DNA from: SFLA01 sp045595165
Lineage (GTDB): Bacteria; Bacillota; Clostridia; Oscillospirales; CAG-382
NCBI GenBank assembly: GCA_045595165.1
Contig: JAZNZY010000022.1
Coordinates: forward strand, 12,448-76,447
Direction of reading: 5' to 3'
DNA length: 64,000 nt
Made by a program: the position numbers and the translations under genes
Notes under the pieces: generated by a model
The model's input: only the letters and a program-made list of their open reading frames with translations
Databases searched by the model: none
What the model was told of the DNA's origin: nothing
Part shown: in pieces, positions 1 to 8,521 of the stretch
Position numbering within the stretch: the stretch's first letter is position 1
Layout: each line of letters opens with the position of its first letter

Positions 1-57
1 TCTTGGGGTGATTGTCGGGGTCCCCGAGAAGCCGCAGGGCTTCTTGGGGTGATTATG
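1..57. repeat. Short tandem repeat array A (about 1.4 units, cut by window start)
   Basis: One unit of about 41 bp (1-40, its first base lost at the window edge) is followed by a partial second unit (41-56) that restarts with TTCTTGGGGTGATT. Each unit carries the palindrome GGGGTCCCC with flanking pairs and a second inverted repeat, AGAAGCC / GGCTTCT. The array lies 6 bp beyond the stop codon of the leftward gene at 63-815, so it would be in the 3' part of that transcript. A related array with different stem bases lies at 50842-50940. Confidence 0.75.
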
Positions 58-62
58 TGCAA

Positions 63-815
63 TTATTTATTTTTCTTTACTCTGTAGATTATTGCTGCAA
101 TAAGTGCCGCAACAGATACCGCAACTCCCGTAATGTATATCCAATCGGTATTCATCGGTGTTTTGTCGGGCTTTTGTGTGCTTTGAGGCTGTGAAGCTTC
201 GTTGCCTGCCTCGGTTTTTTCGCTTTCGTCGGGCTTTTCGGTATTGCTGATATCGCCTGCGAAAGCCTGAATTTCGTCAATGAATATCCAGTTTGTCTTG
301 TGCTCGAAGTGATAGGTTATGTATCTTATCTCCGCGTTTACTTCCGCAATCGCCTTAACAACCTCACCGTCAACAGGTGTGACCACTTCGTATTCCGCGC
401 CGATGGGATCAGACCAATTCTCGCCGTCGGCAGATACGGTTACGTAAACGTGATTGGGAAGTGATATACCTGCGGAATTCAGATTACTGCAGGAAACGGT
501 TGCGTTAACGATAGAATAAACCTCGCCGAGATCAAGTACAACGGTGGAGATCTTGTTGTTGGCGGCGGTATATTCGGAGGTAACGTTAAGTGCTACGAAC
601 TCGATATCCGAATAATCCGCAGACTGGGCAAAAACTCCGTTGGTAAGAGAATCACCGTTTTCGTCGGGATAATAGGTTTTTCCGTCGGCATCGGTATAAA
701 TGCCGTTTACAGTGTAGGATGCTCCCAAGGCTACGTTTTCTGTTTCTGCGGAAACGCTTAATGCAAAGAGAGATACAAGCAAAAGAGCAATGCTTACAGA
801 TAAAAGCTTTTTCAT
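63..815 (-). CDS. Secreted discoidin-like surface protein with C-terminal membrane anchor
   Basis: Protein of 250 aa. Residues 1-23 form a signal peptide ending SVSA. Residues about 25-185 resemble an F5/8 type C (discoidin) carbohydrate-binding fold: an N-terminal NVALGASYTVNG segment, a VTVSADGENWS strand and a closing NWIFIDEIQAF motif. A Glu/Ser/Pro-rich linker (about 190-220) leads to one membrane helix (about 224-243) and the basic tail RVKKNK, so the domain would sit outside the cell, tethered by its C-terminus. No catalytic domain is visible. It starts 15 bp after the glucosaminidase gene at 831-3827 and is probably co-transcribed with it. The ligand is unknown. The 55770-56489 gene has the same plan. 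Confidence 0.75.
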   Translation of the reverse strand: MKKLLSVSIALLLVSLFALSVSAETENVALGASYTVNGIYTDADGKTYYPDENGDSLTNGVFAQSADYSDIEFVALNVTSEYTAANNKISTVVLDLGEVYSIVNATVSCSNLNSAGISLPNHVYVTVSADGENWSDPIGAEYEVVTPVDGEVVKAIAEVNAEIRYITYHFEHKTNWIFIDEIQAFAGDISNTEKPDESEKTEAGNEASQPQSTQKPDKTPMNTDWIYITGVAVSVAALIAAIIYRVKKNK

Positions 816-830
816 ATTTCGTTCTCCTTT

Positions 831-3827
831 TTATTCGGTTGCAGTTTGTGTATAAAGGTTAAATAATCCAAGGAAGTGTCTTCTTACCATCAGGTAATCC
901 GTAGCGGTAACGGAAGGCATACCGGATACACGGGCAGACTCGTATTGAATGTCGGTATATTCTATGGTCATCATAACGATACGCCGCGTTATAAGATAGT
1001 CCGTAGCGGATATCGTTCCGCTTCCGTCGCAATCTCCCATAACTATTACCGTTGCGGTTTGAATGATGTTTCCGTCCCTGTCTTTAAGAGAAACCGTTGT
1101 GCCGGTTCCCACATAAGAATCATTGGAACTTTCTATAACGATATACTGAGCCTCGTTTTCAAACATATTCAAAAGCTCTTCTGCCGTTGTCATTTCCGTT
1201 ACACCCAGAATATATCCTTCGGAAACGGAGATTCCTTCTTTGGGCAACAAATCCTGGGGAAGCGGAGGCAGGGGCTTGGGAAGCACGTTAAGCACGAAGG
1301 TTGCTGTCTTTCCTCCCGCATAAACCGTAATGGATGTGTTTCCTTCCTTCAATGCGGTTATAACGCCGTTTTCGTCTACGGTTGCTATATTTTCGTCGGA
1401 AACGGTGAATGTCACTTCAACGTCCTCGGGGTCAACCGTCCAGGTTATGGTAAACGTTTCCTCCTCGGTTATGGTAGCGTGATCCGCACCCAGCGCCAAG
1501 GACGAAGCGTACTTACCCAGCACCTTCACCCACTCGGCAGATACGTATCCGCTTGCTTCGGTGCCGTTATTAAGCACGCCCATAACCGCATACCAGCCGT
1601 TTTGCGCTTCGCCGTATACCGTAATTTCCGTGCCGTTTGTAAACTTGCCAATGGATTTGAAATCTGTTCCGGGGCCTTCTCTTAAATTAAGAGAGCTGCT
1701 GCCTGTATTCGTTATTCCGATATATTTCGTGCCTGTAAAGCCGCTTTCCGTAACGGTTATGTTCAGGGTTGCGGATAATTCGCCTGCTTTTGCAGTGATA
1801 ACCGCCGTTCCCTCGGCGATTGCGGCAACTACGCCGTTTTCGCTTACCGTTACGATATTTGCATCACTGCTTTCAAAGGTTACCGTGCTTTCGGAAGGGC
1901 TTACCGTCCAGGAGAGATTAAGTGTATCGCCTACAGTCAGAATGGAATCCGACGTATTGAACGCAAGACTTTCCACCTGCTCGTTAAGTATCTTTACGAA
2001 ATCGCCGTAAACGTACCCCTCCAATCCCTCGCACTGTCCCGATGTCACCAGAACGCTGTACCAGTTGTTGGGAGTGGGTTCGCCGTATATTACCAGCGTA
2101 TCGTCCTGCATCAAAAATCCGTGGGATGCATAGGAGGTATCGGGTCCCTGACGGAGATTTACCAGATTACCCATTACGGTTCCGTCGTATTTTATTCCCG
2201 TGTAAACAAGCTTTACTACGGTTACCGTGCAGGTAGCCGTAAGCTCGCCTACGGTGGCGGTTATGGTACATTCGCCTTCGCCCATAGCGGTTACCTTGCC
2301 TCTTATTACCTTTGCCACAAGGTCATTGGAGGAGGACCACTTCACCTGGGGCTCCGTAGCGTCCTCGGGCGTTACAGCTGCCGTTAAGGTGAAGGTATCG
2401 TTTATATTCAATGATAATTCGCTTTGATTAAGAGATATACTTTCTGCGGGGATATACACACCGGGGGTAACGGTTACCTTGACGGATGTATACACACCGT
2501 CTGTGGAAACGGCGTACACTGTACATTCGCCTTCGCTCACACCGATTATCTTGCCGGCGTTTACGGTGGCGACGGAGGGGTTATCTGATATCCATCTTAC
2601 CGTGGTGGAGGTGGAGCTTTTGCCGTCCTCGGCAAGAACTTCCGCGTTTACGTTAGCGGAGGTGTATTGGGCAACGCTTATCTCGGTCTGATCCAGCGTA
2701 ATAGATACCGCATCTTTAAGATATGTATAAGTTATCGCCTGACCGTAGCTGATTCCGGAAGCAAGCACGTATCCGGTTTTTACCAACACCTCTGTTCCGA
2801 TAAGTACTTTTGCTCTTACCTTCATCCAGGTGTTTCCGTCTTCGGTCTGGAACTTTTCGCCGATACCGATAATACAATGACGGGAGGGAAGCGTGCCGAT
2901 CTTTTCGCTTTCGGTGCTTGCCTCGGTATACATGGGAATATCACCCACGCAAACGTATTCCGCGTATGCGGTTTCAGGCTCATAGGTTGCTATGTAACAG
3001 CAGGCGTGCCAGCCTGTAGAGCTGGTAACTGTTATCATACACTCGCCGTCGGAAACGGGGGTTATGAGTCCCGTTTCGTCTACGGTTGCTACATCGGGGT
3101 TATTGGAGGAGTATGTAAGGGTATCCTCTGCGCCAAAGGGCTGTATTACCGTTACGGGGAGCTGCCATTGTTCGTTTAAGGGGAGAAATTTTCTTGTTTT
3201 TGTAACTATTACTACCTGATCCTCGGGGTAGCTCATAGCATCGTATTTGGTAAGATTATATAACTCGATGCAGTTAATTATCTTTTTGGTATATTCCATA
3301 TCAGAAGCGTAGCCGTCTTCGATAATGTTCCACGCCGCCGCAACGTAATCGTATTCATAAGGAATATCATCATAACGGGAAGAACCCGTAAGCAATGCGC
3401 TGTGGTCTGCCAGAGATTCATACCAGGTTGAATATGCTCTCCATACGCGCTGTACGTTGGAGGATACGTATTCCTTGGTATTTGCTGTAACGTACGCCGC
3501 ATATGAGGGATATACTACACCCTTATTGCTGTCGTATACCATTCCCGTCCAGGACGAATATGCTTTTATACCGAAAAGGTTTTTCGCCATTTTCGCCATA
3601 GTGGACGTGCCCCATCCTGCTTCCAGTATGGATTGCGCCACCGTGAGAGAAGCCAGAATTCCGCTTGTGAGCATATCCTCCGTAGCGGCGGCGCCGATAA
3701 CTTCCATGTATTCTTCCTGCGCCTGAGTAAGGGCAAGGGATTCTATATTATTAAAACTTCCGATACTTGCAAAGGCTATGGCAAGGCACAACAGCAAGCA
3801 CAGGAATTTTTTAAAACGTCTTGTCAT
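831..3827 (-). CDS. Secreted endo-beta-N-acetylglucosaminidase with Big_2, SH3 and dockerin domains
   Basis: Protein of 998 aa, a likely peptidoglycan hydrolase. After a signal peptide (about 1-32) comes a glucosaminidase domain (about 35-200) of the LytD/FlgJ type with SILEAGWG, where Glu69 is the probable catalytic acid. The rest alternates five bacterial Ig-like Big_2 domains (about 205-285, 372-457, 458-540, 619-697, 776-860) with three SH3-like domains (about 288-365, 541-618, 698-775). The C-terminus is dockerin-like: the first repeat (DCDGSGTISATDYLITRR) is canonical, while the second (SGMPSVTATDYLMVRR) has lost its Asp/Asn ligands. It heads a two-gene unit with the discoidin gene at 63-815. 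No cohesin is encoded in the window. The assignment to a glucosaminidase is solid; the exact bond cleaved is not shown. Confidence 0.85.
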   Translation of the reverse strand: MTRRFKKFLCLLLCLAIAFASIGSFNNIESLALTQAQEEYMEVIGAAATEDMLTSGILASLTVAQSILEAGWGTSTMAKMAKNLFGIKAYSSWTGMVYDSNKGVVYPSYAAYVTANTKEYVSSNVQRVWRAYSTWYESLADHSALLTGSSRYDDIPYEYDYVAAAWNIIEDGYASDMEYTKKIINCIELYNLTKYDAMSYPEDQVVIVTKTRKFLPLNEQWQLPVTVIQPFGAEDTLTYSSNNPDVATVDETGLITPVSDGECMITVTSSTGWHACCYIATYEPETAYAEYVCVGDIPMYTEASTESEKIGTLPSRHCIIGIGEKFQTEDGNTWMKVRAKVLIGTEVLVKTGYVLASGISYGQAITYTYLKDAVSITLDQTEISVAQYTSANVNAEVLAEDGKSSTSTTVRWISDNPSVATVNAGKIIGVSEGECTVYAVSTDGVYTSVKVTVTPGVYIPAESISLNQSELSLNINDTFTLTAAVTPEDATEPQVKWSSSNDLVAKVIRGKVTAMGEGECTITATVGELTATCTVTVVKLVYTGIKYDGTVMGNLVNLRQGPDTSYASHGFLMQDDTLVIYGEPTPNNWYSVLVTSGQCEGLEGYVYGDFVKILNEQVESLAFNTSDSILTVGDTLNLSWTVSPSESTVTFESSDANIVTVSENGVVAAIAEGTAVITAKAGELSATLNITVTESGFTGTKYIGITNTGSSSLNLREGPGTDFKSIGKFTNGTEITVYGEAQNGWYAVMGVLNNGTEASGYVSAEWVKVLGKYASSLALGADHATITEEETFTITWTVDPEDVEVTFTVSDENIATVDENGVITALKEGNTSITVYAGGKTATFVLNVLPKPLPPLPQDLLPKEGISVSEGYILGVTEMTTAEELLNMFENEAQYIVIESSNDSYVGTGTTVSLKDRDGNIIQTATVIVMGDCDGSGTISATDYLITRRIVMMTIEYTDIQYESARVSGMPSVTATDYLMVRRHFLGLFNLYTQTATE

Positions 3828-3865
3828 TCTAAAACCTCCGAAGATTTGGACAATATCACTAATAC

Positions 3866-3894
3866 ATTATATACATTTACATAATGTTTGTCAA
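3866..3894 (-). promoter_or_regulatory. SigA-type promoter for the glucosaminidase gene
   Basis: On the minus strand TTGACA (3894-3889) and TATAAT (3871-3866) are separated by 17 bp, a perfect consensus pair, about 40 bp upstream of the start codon at 3827. Confidence 0.85.
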
Positions 3895-3912
3895 TAACAC
3901 CGTATTAAAAAA

Positions 3913-3936
3913 GCCGAAGAGCGGATACTCTTCGGC
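3913..3936 (-). terminator. Rho-independent terminator of the spoIIIA operon
   Basis: GCCGAAGAG (3913-3921) pairs with CTCTTCGGC (3928-3936) around a 6-nt loop. On the minus strand it is followed by TTTTTTAA, directly after the spoIIIAH stop codon. Confidence 0.85.
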
Positions 3937-3953
3937 AGGTAATATTTAGCGTT

Positions 3954-4568
3954 TTATTGCTTTCCGATGATCTTTACGTTTTCAGGCTGTGCTTCGGTCT
4001 GTTCGCATACGATCTCAAGTATCATTGCGGTTTCTGAGGCGTTGAGTCCGCCCGTACCCACTATCACCGTACAGTTATCGCCGGAAACGATAGCGACACA
4101 TTCCTCAAATCCCTTTGCTTTAATAAGGGTTTCTATATTTGCTTCGGCATTCATATCCTCAACAATGCGGGCAATAGCGTTAAGCGCGTCTTCCTTGGTA
4201 TCGGGCAGAGCATCGGGATTGTTTGCCAACCGGTTCAGAACTTCCATGGATTCATCTCTGGTCTGCTCGCGGTTAAGTATGGCGGATGCAAAGAAATCCT
4301 CTTCTTTTTGCGTTGCGTCGGTATCGGCATCCTCGTTTTCTTCCTTGTCCCCGTCCGCCAGCGTGCCGTCGGCGAGTACGGCGTTGCCCAAGGTCTTGTT
4401 GCTTTCGTTGCCCACCGTATTCGCATCATCGGGTGCAGTCAGCACGCTTGATACAACGATAGCGGCAGCTACCAACGCCAAGCATCCCGCTATCACGAAA
4501 TTTTTGGTGGTCAGTAGCTTTTTCCATTCGTATTCCTTGATCTTTTTCCATAGGGTAAATTCTTTCAT
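3954..4568 (-). CDS. spoIIIAH: Stage III sporulation protein AH
   Basis: Protein of 204 aa. A basic N-terminus is followed by a membrane helix (about 25-45), an acidic Asp/Glu-rich stretch (about 60-90) and a C-terminal ring-building (RBM/YscJ-like) domain with VSGDNCTVIVGTGGLNASE. In the family, SpoIIIAH lies in the mother-cell membrane and binds forespore SpoIIQ across the intermembrane space to form the feeding-tube channel; no spoIIQ is in this window. It is the last gene of the operon, 34 bp after spoIIIAG and just before a strong terminator. The start is ATG. The acidic insert after the helix is longer than I would expect, which may be lineage-specific. Confidence 0.9.
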   Translation of the reverse strand: MKEFTLWKKIKEYEWKKLLTTKNFVIAGCLALVAAAIVVSSVLTAPDDANTVGNESNKTLGNAVLADGTLADGDKEENEDADTDATQKEEDFFASAILNREQTRDESMEVLNRLANNPDALPDTKEDALNAIARIVEDMNAEANIETLIKAKGFEECVAIVSGDNCTVIVGTGGLNASETAMILEIVCEQTEAQPENVKIIGKQ

Positions 4569-4602
4569 TGTTGCCTCCGTTAATGTATATGTATTTTGTT
4601 AT

Positions 4603-5046
4603 TTAGGTTTCCACCGAAATTCTGTGGGCGGATATTCCGTATACCGCCTGAAGCAGACGTACTATTTTATATTCGGTTTCTGCCGAAATATTTTTTGCCA
4701 CTACGGCAATACCGCTTACCGTGGGGGGAGTTTCGGATATTATTATGGGATACCCTTCTCCGTTCAGTATATATTCTTTTCCCGCGTTGCTGGATAAAAG
4801 CGTTCCCGAATTATCGTATGCGCGGTCGAGGGTCTGGTCGGATGCGTACAGATATTCATAGCCGCTTTCAAGAGTTATCATTACCTTGCAATCCGAAACG
4901 CCCTCCAGCTCCTTTATAAGCTTTCGGGTCTGCTCCTCCAGCTCTGTTCTGTACTCCTCCGAATCGGGAAAGACCTGCGATGTGTCTGCCGTTTTACCGC
5001 TCGGCAAAAGCATAAGCAATGCGCCCGCAATGAGAGCGAGAAACAA
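4603..5046 (-). CDS. spoIIIAG: Stage III sporulation protein AG
   Basis: Product of 147 aa if started at TTG 5046, which has AAAGGA nine bases upstream. It has an N-terminal membrane helix (about 2-15) and a ring-building domain ending near VVAKNISAETEYKIVRLLQAVYG. No ATG or GTG exists upstream in frame before a stop at 5107-5109, but the frame is open and encodes a basic stretch (LFARLFKTKGTGLL) like the cytoplasmic N-terminus usual in the family, so a CTG start at 5085 is a real alternative. SpoIIIAG forms a large ring in the SpoIIIA-SpoIIQ channel. The gene follows spoIIIAF closely. Identity is secure, start uncertain. Confidence 0.85.
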   Translation of the reverse strand: MFLALIAGALLMLLPSGKTADTSQVFPDSEEYRTELEEQTRKLIKELEGVSDCKVMITLESGYEYLYASDQTLDRAYDNSGTLLSSNAGKEYILNGEGYPIIISETPPTVSGIAVVAKNISAETEYKIVRLLQAVYGISAHRISVET

Positions 5047-5092
5047 TAGTCCCGTTCCTTTGGTTTTAAAAAGTCTTGCAAACAGATTTTCT

Positions 5093-5524
5093 TTATCCGT
5101 CGGATATCACCTCGGCAATTCCGGAAAGCATTTCGCGTGCTTTGGGAACATCGTTTTTGTCTACGGAAACAACTATATCTCCTATAACCGTTTCCGTGTC
5201 CGTTACTGCTATTTCTATGCTCACCTGCCTGCAGATTATTCCTTCTTCCCCAAGATATGTACATATATATTCTCTTATTTGTTCTTCGGTTTTTTCTTTT
5301 AAATATCCGTTTCCGTCGGGCAAGGACACATTTTCCGATATTTCGGGAATATTTCCTTTTTCAAAATCCGTGAACAACTGTCTTATGGGGACTATTGTTA
5401 CATATATGCAAATTATTCCGCAAAGAAGCTTGATATGCTTTTCGCCCACGCCGCCTGCCGCCAGCAGGTTGATTATTCCGCCTGCAAGGGACACCGTGAA
5501 TATTATAAACACCCATTCCTTCAT
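5093..5524 (-). CDS. spoIIIAF: Stage III sporulation protein AF
   Basis: Protein of 143 aa with two N-terminal membrane helices (MKEWVFIIFTVSLAGGIINLL and a second near residues 30-50), then a soluble ring-building-like domain with VSIEIAVTDTETVIGDIVVSV. I place the start at ATG 5524, whose ATG overlaps the spoIIIAE stop in an ATGA junction; the longer open frame upstream has no family resemblance. SpoIIIAF is a membrane component of the sporulation channel made in the mother cell. It is part of the continuous overlapping operon from spoVB to spoIIIAH. Confidence 0.88.
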   Translation of the reverse strand: MKEWVFIIFTVSLAGGIINLLAAGGVGEKHIKLLCGIICIYVTIVPIRQLFTDFEKGNIPEISENVSLPDGNGYLKEKTEEQIREYICTYLGEEGIICRQVSIEIAVTDTETVIGDIVVSVDKNDVPKAREMLSGIAEVISDG

Positions 5525-6576
5525 GCCTTCGCTCCCGCACATACAAATACGGTAATGGCAAGCAAGCCTACCAGGGAAGCTCCCAGCATCACCGCCAATA
5601 GCACTCCGAATATACCGTTTATATCGTATAAAAGCCGCGATTCCTTTTCGCATCCTATCATTTTTGCCGCAGAAGCGCAAAAAAGCAATCCCAGCTTATA
5701 CAACACCACTACCGCAACGGGAGGCAGGACTATGGTAAGCAAAGCGGTTATTCCTCCCAGTCCGATAACTGATTTTGCCTTTGCCACCGCCGCAAGAACC
5801 GTTCGTGACGCTTCGCCCACCATATTTCCGATAACGGGGATAAACACGCCCGAAGCAAATCTTACCGTCCTTGAAGCATATGAATCTCCGGCGGCGGATA
5901 TTACCGTCTGTACCGATACCGCGAACCCCAATATGGAAAATACAAAGGCGGTAAGGGATGCGGAAAGGTTTTTAATACCGCTTGCTATAGGCTGAACAGA
6001 ACCGCAACCGGGTATGGCGGCTGTAAGTGAAAGCACCAGACATATGTTTATAAGAGGAGTAAGGAGCGTGTTGCATATTACCGTAACCACGGTACAAAAC
6101 AGATCTACCGACGTTGCCGATGCAACCGCCGCGCCGGCACTTCCTCCGTAAACGTACATCGTGGTCATAACGGGAAGCAGAGTAAGCAGGTATTGGGAAA
6201 ACCTTAAAGTTGCTTGCTGTACGAAGACGGTTACGCTGTTTACCGCCGAAAACGCCGCCGCGGACAAAGCGAGTATGCTTACGTATTCTCCCATATTTCC
6301 CATAGACGGAAAAGAGCTTTTGAAGCTGTTGATCACTCCGGCGCATACGCAGATCGCCAGAATTCCTCCGCAATGCTCGATAATCCCTTTTCCCGATTCC
6401 GAAAAAGCGGAAAATATAAGAGAAAGTGCGTGGTTCAAAAGATTAGCGGGAATTTGCTTTTCCGTTTCTCCGCCCGCATCGGAAATAACGGTTTCGGCAT
6501 CAATTTGGGCACTGCAGCGCAGTGGAAAGGAAAAAACAATAAACACAGCGATCAAAAGCAATAAAGTTTTTTTCAT
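5521..6576 (-). CDS. spoIIIAE: Stage III sporulation protein AE
   Basis: Protein of 351 aa with an N-terminal signal sequence (MKKTLLLLIAVFIVFSFPL, cleavage near CSAQ) and a polytopic C-terminal part with several long hydrophobic stretches and the conserved-looking GVFIPVIGNMVGEASRT region. The start is ATG 6576, overlapping the spoIIIAD stop (ATGA); in-frame sequence upstream is just the shadow of spoIIIAD. SpoIIIAE is the main polytopic membrane protein of the SpoIIIA complex, needed for SigG activity in the engulfed forespore. Its length is close to the family norm of about 400 aa. Confidence 0.92.
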   Translation of the reverse strand: MKKTLLLLIAVFIVFSFPLRCSAQIDAETVISDAGGETEKQIPANLLNHALSLIFSAFSESGKGIIEHCGGILAICVCAGVINSFKSSFPSMGNMGEYVSILALSAAAFSAVNSVTVFVQQATLRFSQYLLTLLPVMTTMYVYGGSAGAAVASATSVDLFCTVVTVICNTLLTPLINICLVLSLTAAIPGCGSVQPIASGIKNLSASLTAFVFSILGFAVSVQTVISAAGDSYASRTVRFASGVFIPVIGNMVGEASRTVLAAVAKAKSVIGLGGITALLTIVLPPVAVVVLYKLGLLFCASAAKMIGCEKESRLLYDINGIFGVLLAVMLGASLVGLLAITVFVCAGAKA

Positions 6577-6950
6577 CCCGCAAGTTCTCCCGCAATGGTT
6601 ACGATATCCGTAATAAGGGGCATAGCAAGCAATAGTATGTTTATCTTTGCCGCCAGCTCCACCTTTGAAGCGAATGCGGATTCTCCGCAATCTCTGCATA
6701 TTTCCGCAGTTATCTGACTTACCACGGCTATTCCCAAGGCTTTTATCATTAAAGTTATTCCGCCTGCCGCCAAAGGGTCCATCTTTTTCAGAAAATCGAT
6801 AACGGGAGAAGCGGAGGTCACAGCGTATCCGATAATAACTATTCCCGATGCGGCGGCGCAAAAGGGGGCGACCGCAGGCTTTAATTCGCGGATAACCGTT
6901 ACGGACACCAGTGAGATGAGTGCAAGTCCGCACAGCGCCATAATATTCAC
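6573..6950 (-). CDS. spoIIIAD: Stage III sporulation protein AD
   Basis: Protein of 125 aa, almost entirely hydrophobic with three to four helices, including GITLMIKALGIAVVSQITAEICRD, which is typical of SpoIIIAD. It begins with GTG at 6950 in a GTGA overlap with the spoIIIAC stop, and its own stop overlaps the spoIIIAE start. Such stop-start overlaps indicate translational coupling of the subunits. It is a membrane component of the SpoIIIA channel in the mother cell. Confidence 0.92.
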   Translation of the reverse strand: MNIMALCGLALISLVSVTVIRELKPAVAPFCAAASGIVIIGYAVTSASPVIDFLKKMDPLAAGGITLMIKALGIAVVSQITAEICRDCGESAFASKVELAAKINILLLAMPLITDIVTIAGELAG

Positions 6951-7141
6951 AGCCCGAAAATGCCTCGTATGGAGGAAAACAGCTCGCTTATCTCACCTAT
7001 AAGCATAATCATTACCGTAATCACTCCCGCAATACTCACGAACGTGGCTTGCTCGTCCTTGCCGCTCTTCTGCAATATCTGGCAGGCGATGCTTGCCAGA
7101 AGCCCCACACCCGCTATTTTTATTATCAGGGTAACACTCAT
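6947..7141 (-). CDS. spoIIIAC: Stage III sporulation protein AC
   Basis: Protein of 64 aa, the usual size for SpoIIIAC, with two membrane helices and the conserved pattern IIKIAGVGLLASIACQILQKSG near its N-terminus, followed by a second helix before SSIRGIFGL. The start is ATG 7141 with GAGAGG upstream, and the stop overlaps spoIIIAD. It is a small membrane subunit of the forespore channel and lies between spoIIIAB and spoIIIAD as in Bacillus and other Clostridia. Confidence 0.92.
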   Translation of the reverse strand: MSVTLIIKIAGVGLLASIACQILQKSGKDEQATFVSIAGVITVMIMLIGEISELFSSIRGIFGL

Positions 7142-7160
7142 ATTCCCAAAATCCTCTCTG

Positions 7161-7631
7161 TCAGAACATCAGTATTACTGCTACCGCACCTGCCAAGGAA
7201 AACAGAGCCTGTATACTTTTGCTTTTTTGTTGTTCCGTCTGCTTGAATTCTTCATATATACGCTCCAGAATTCCTATAGTGTTTTCCAACTTTTCGCATT
7301 GGTTTTCTCTGTCCGATCTTCCCAAAGCGTAAGCCATCTCCCGTAAAGGGGGCAAGGCATCGTGAGGCAATACCAACCCATCCAGCGCATATACCAGACC
7401 GCGTTTTTTCAGTTGTGAAATAAAATCCGTCATACAGTTTTCGTTACATTCGAAGGATTCGTATATATCGGGCAGGGGAGTGAGAGATAAGGATATTCCG
7501 TCTTTTATATGCCTTAACAGCTTTAATACTTCGGAAAGCTGTTTCACTGCCGTTCTGTCCTGCTCGGTTACTTTTCGCCCCATAAAATAGAAGGATACGG
7601 ATATAACGGCAGCGCCGATAATAGCTTTCAT
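7161..7631 (-). CDS. spoIIIAB: Stage III sporulation protein AB
   Basis: Protein of 156 aa started at ATG 7631, overlapping the spoIIIAA stop (ATGA). A helix at the N-terminus (AIIGAAVISVSFYFMG) and another at the C-terminus (SIQALFSLAGAVAVILMF) flank a helical cytoplasmic part with LRHIKDGISLSLTPLPDIYE and a heptad-rich stretch (about 115-140). The family resembles type II secretion subunit GspF and is thought to work with the SpoIIIAA ATPase. Family length is about 170 aa, so this is complete. Confidence 0.9.
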   Translation of the reverse strand: MKAIIGAAVISVSFYFMGRKVTEQDRTAVKQLSEVLKLLRHIKDGISLSLTPLPDIYESFECNENCMTDFISQLKKRGLVYALDGLVLPHDALPPLREMAYALGRSDRENQCEKLENTIGILERIYEEFKQTEQQKSKSIQALFSLAGAVAVILMF

Positions 7632-8521
7632 AATACCTCCATGTCGTACCCGTATACTCCGTTTGTGCGGCGTACAGATACCAAAATGCCAAAGCAACCG
7701 TTGGATATAAGAGTATTGATATGGGGCTTTTGCTCCAGCTCCCTGCGGTTTTCCGCGTGGCAGGAGCATATTAAATAAACCCCCGTTCCCGTGGAATGAA
7801 TAAGAGCCTCGGTATCGGAAGCGGTTATTTCGTCGCAAACAATAACCTCGGGGGACATAGTGCGGGTAAGTATTTCCGCGGCGACGGATTTCGGGCATCC
7901 CGAAAATATATCCGCAAGCCCCGTGTCTGTATTGGGGAGTATAATTTCTCCCCGTTCATCCGCAATTCCCACCTTGACAGGGCGTATTCCTTCGCCTCTT
8001 GCCAGCATTAGTGCTATAGACCGAAGCAAGGTGGTTTTCCCCATTCCCGGCGGGGAATATATAAGCGTGCCCCTCAGCCCGCTTTGCTTGTAGATATCTA
8101 TCATTTTTCTTCCGTAATGATCTATGTTTCGGTGTACTCTCAATGAAACGGAGGTTATTTCTCTTATTTTCTTCATTTGCCCGTTTTCGGTAACACTGTC
8201 ACCGCATACACCCGCCCTGCCGTAGGGAATGGGTATGAATCCGCGGCGGATGGTATCGTCATAGGAATACATCGACCCCTTGCAAAGGAGAAAAACGCAT
8301 TCCTCCAATTCCGTCGGTGTAACCGTAAGTGCTTTTTCTATACGGCATATCCGTCCGTTTTCATCGGGAAACAGGCTTTTCCCTCCGGCGAAAACAGAAA
8401 AAACGCCGTTTTTTCTTAAACGTATCTCGTCTGTTATCTTCTTTGTTTCGGCGGGCATACTCTCCACCGCTTTTTTTAATCTTGGCGGCAGGAAAGCGGC
8501 TATGTGCTGTATGCTTTCCAT
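7628..8521 (-). CDS. spoIIIAA: Stage III sporulation protein AA, secretion-type ATPase
   Basis: Protein of 297 aa, a P-loop ATPase related to type II/IV secretion ATPases. The Walker A motif SPPGMGKTT is at residues 156-164, a Walker B-like EVIVCDEI follows at about 227-234, and the N-terminal domain carries the conserved EIRLRKN and GFIPIPYGRAGVCG motifs. It is thought to energise SpoIIIA channel assembly or transport during engulfment. The start is ATG 8521, and its first 22 bases lie inside the end of spoVB, so the two are probably translated from one message. Confidence 0.93.
   Translation of the reverse strand: MESIQHIAAFLPPRLKKAVESMPAETKKITDEIRLRKNGVFSVFAGGKSLFPDENGRICRIEKALTVTPTELEECVFLLCKGSMYSYDDTIRRGFIPIPYGRAGVCGDSVTENGQMKKIREITSVSLRVHRNIDHYGRKMIDIYKQSGLRGTLIYSPPGMGKTTLLRSIALMLARGEGIRPVKVGIADERGEIILPNTDTGLADIFSGCPKSVAAEILTRTMSPEVIVCDEITASDTEALIHSTGTGVYLICSCHAENRRELEQKPHINTLISNGCFGILVSVRRTNGVYGYDMEVL

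Noticed and set aside
12..194. 60-codon plus-strand frame over repeat array A
   Set aside because: It covers the repeat and the end of the leftward discoidin gene; no ribosome site.
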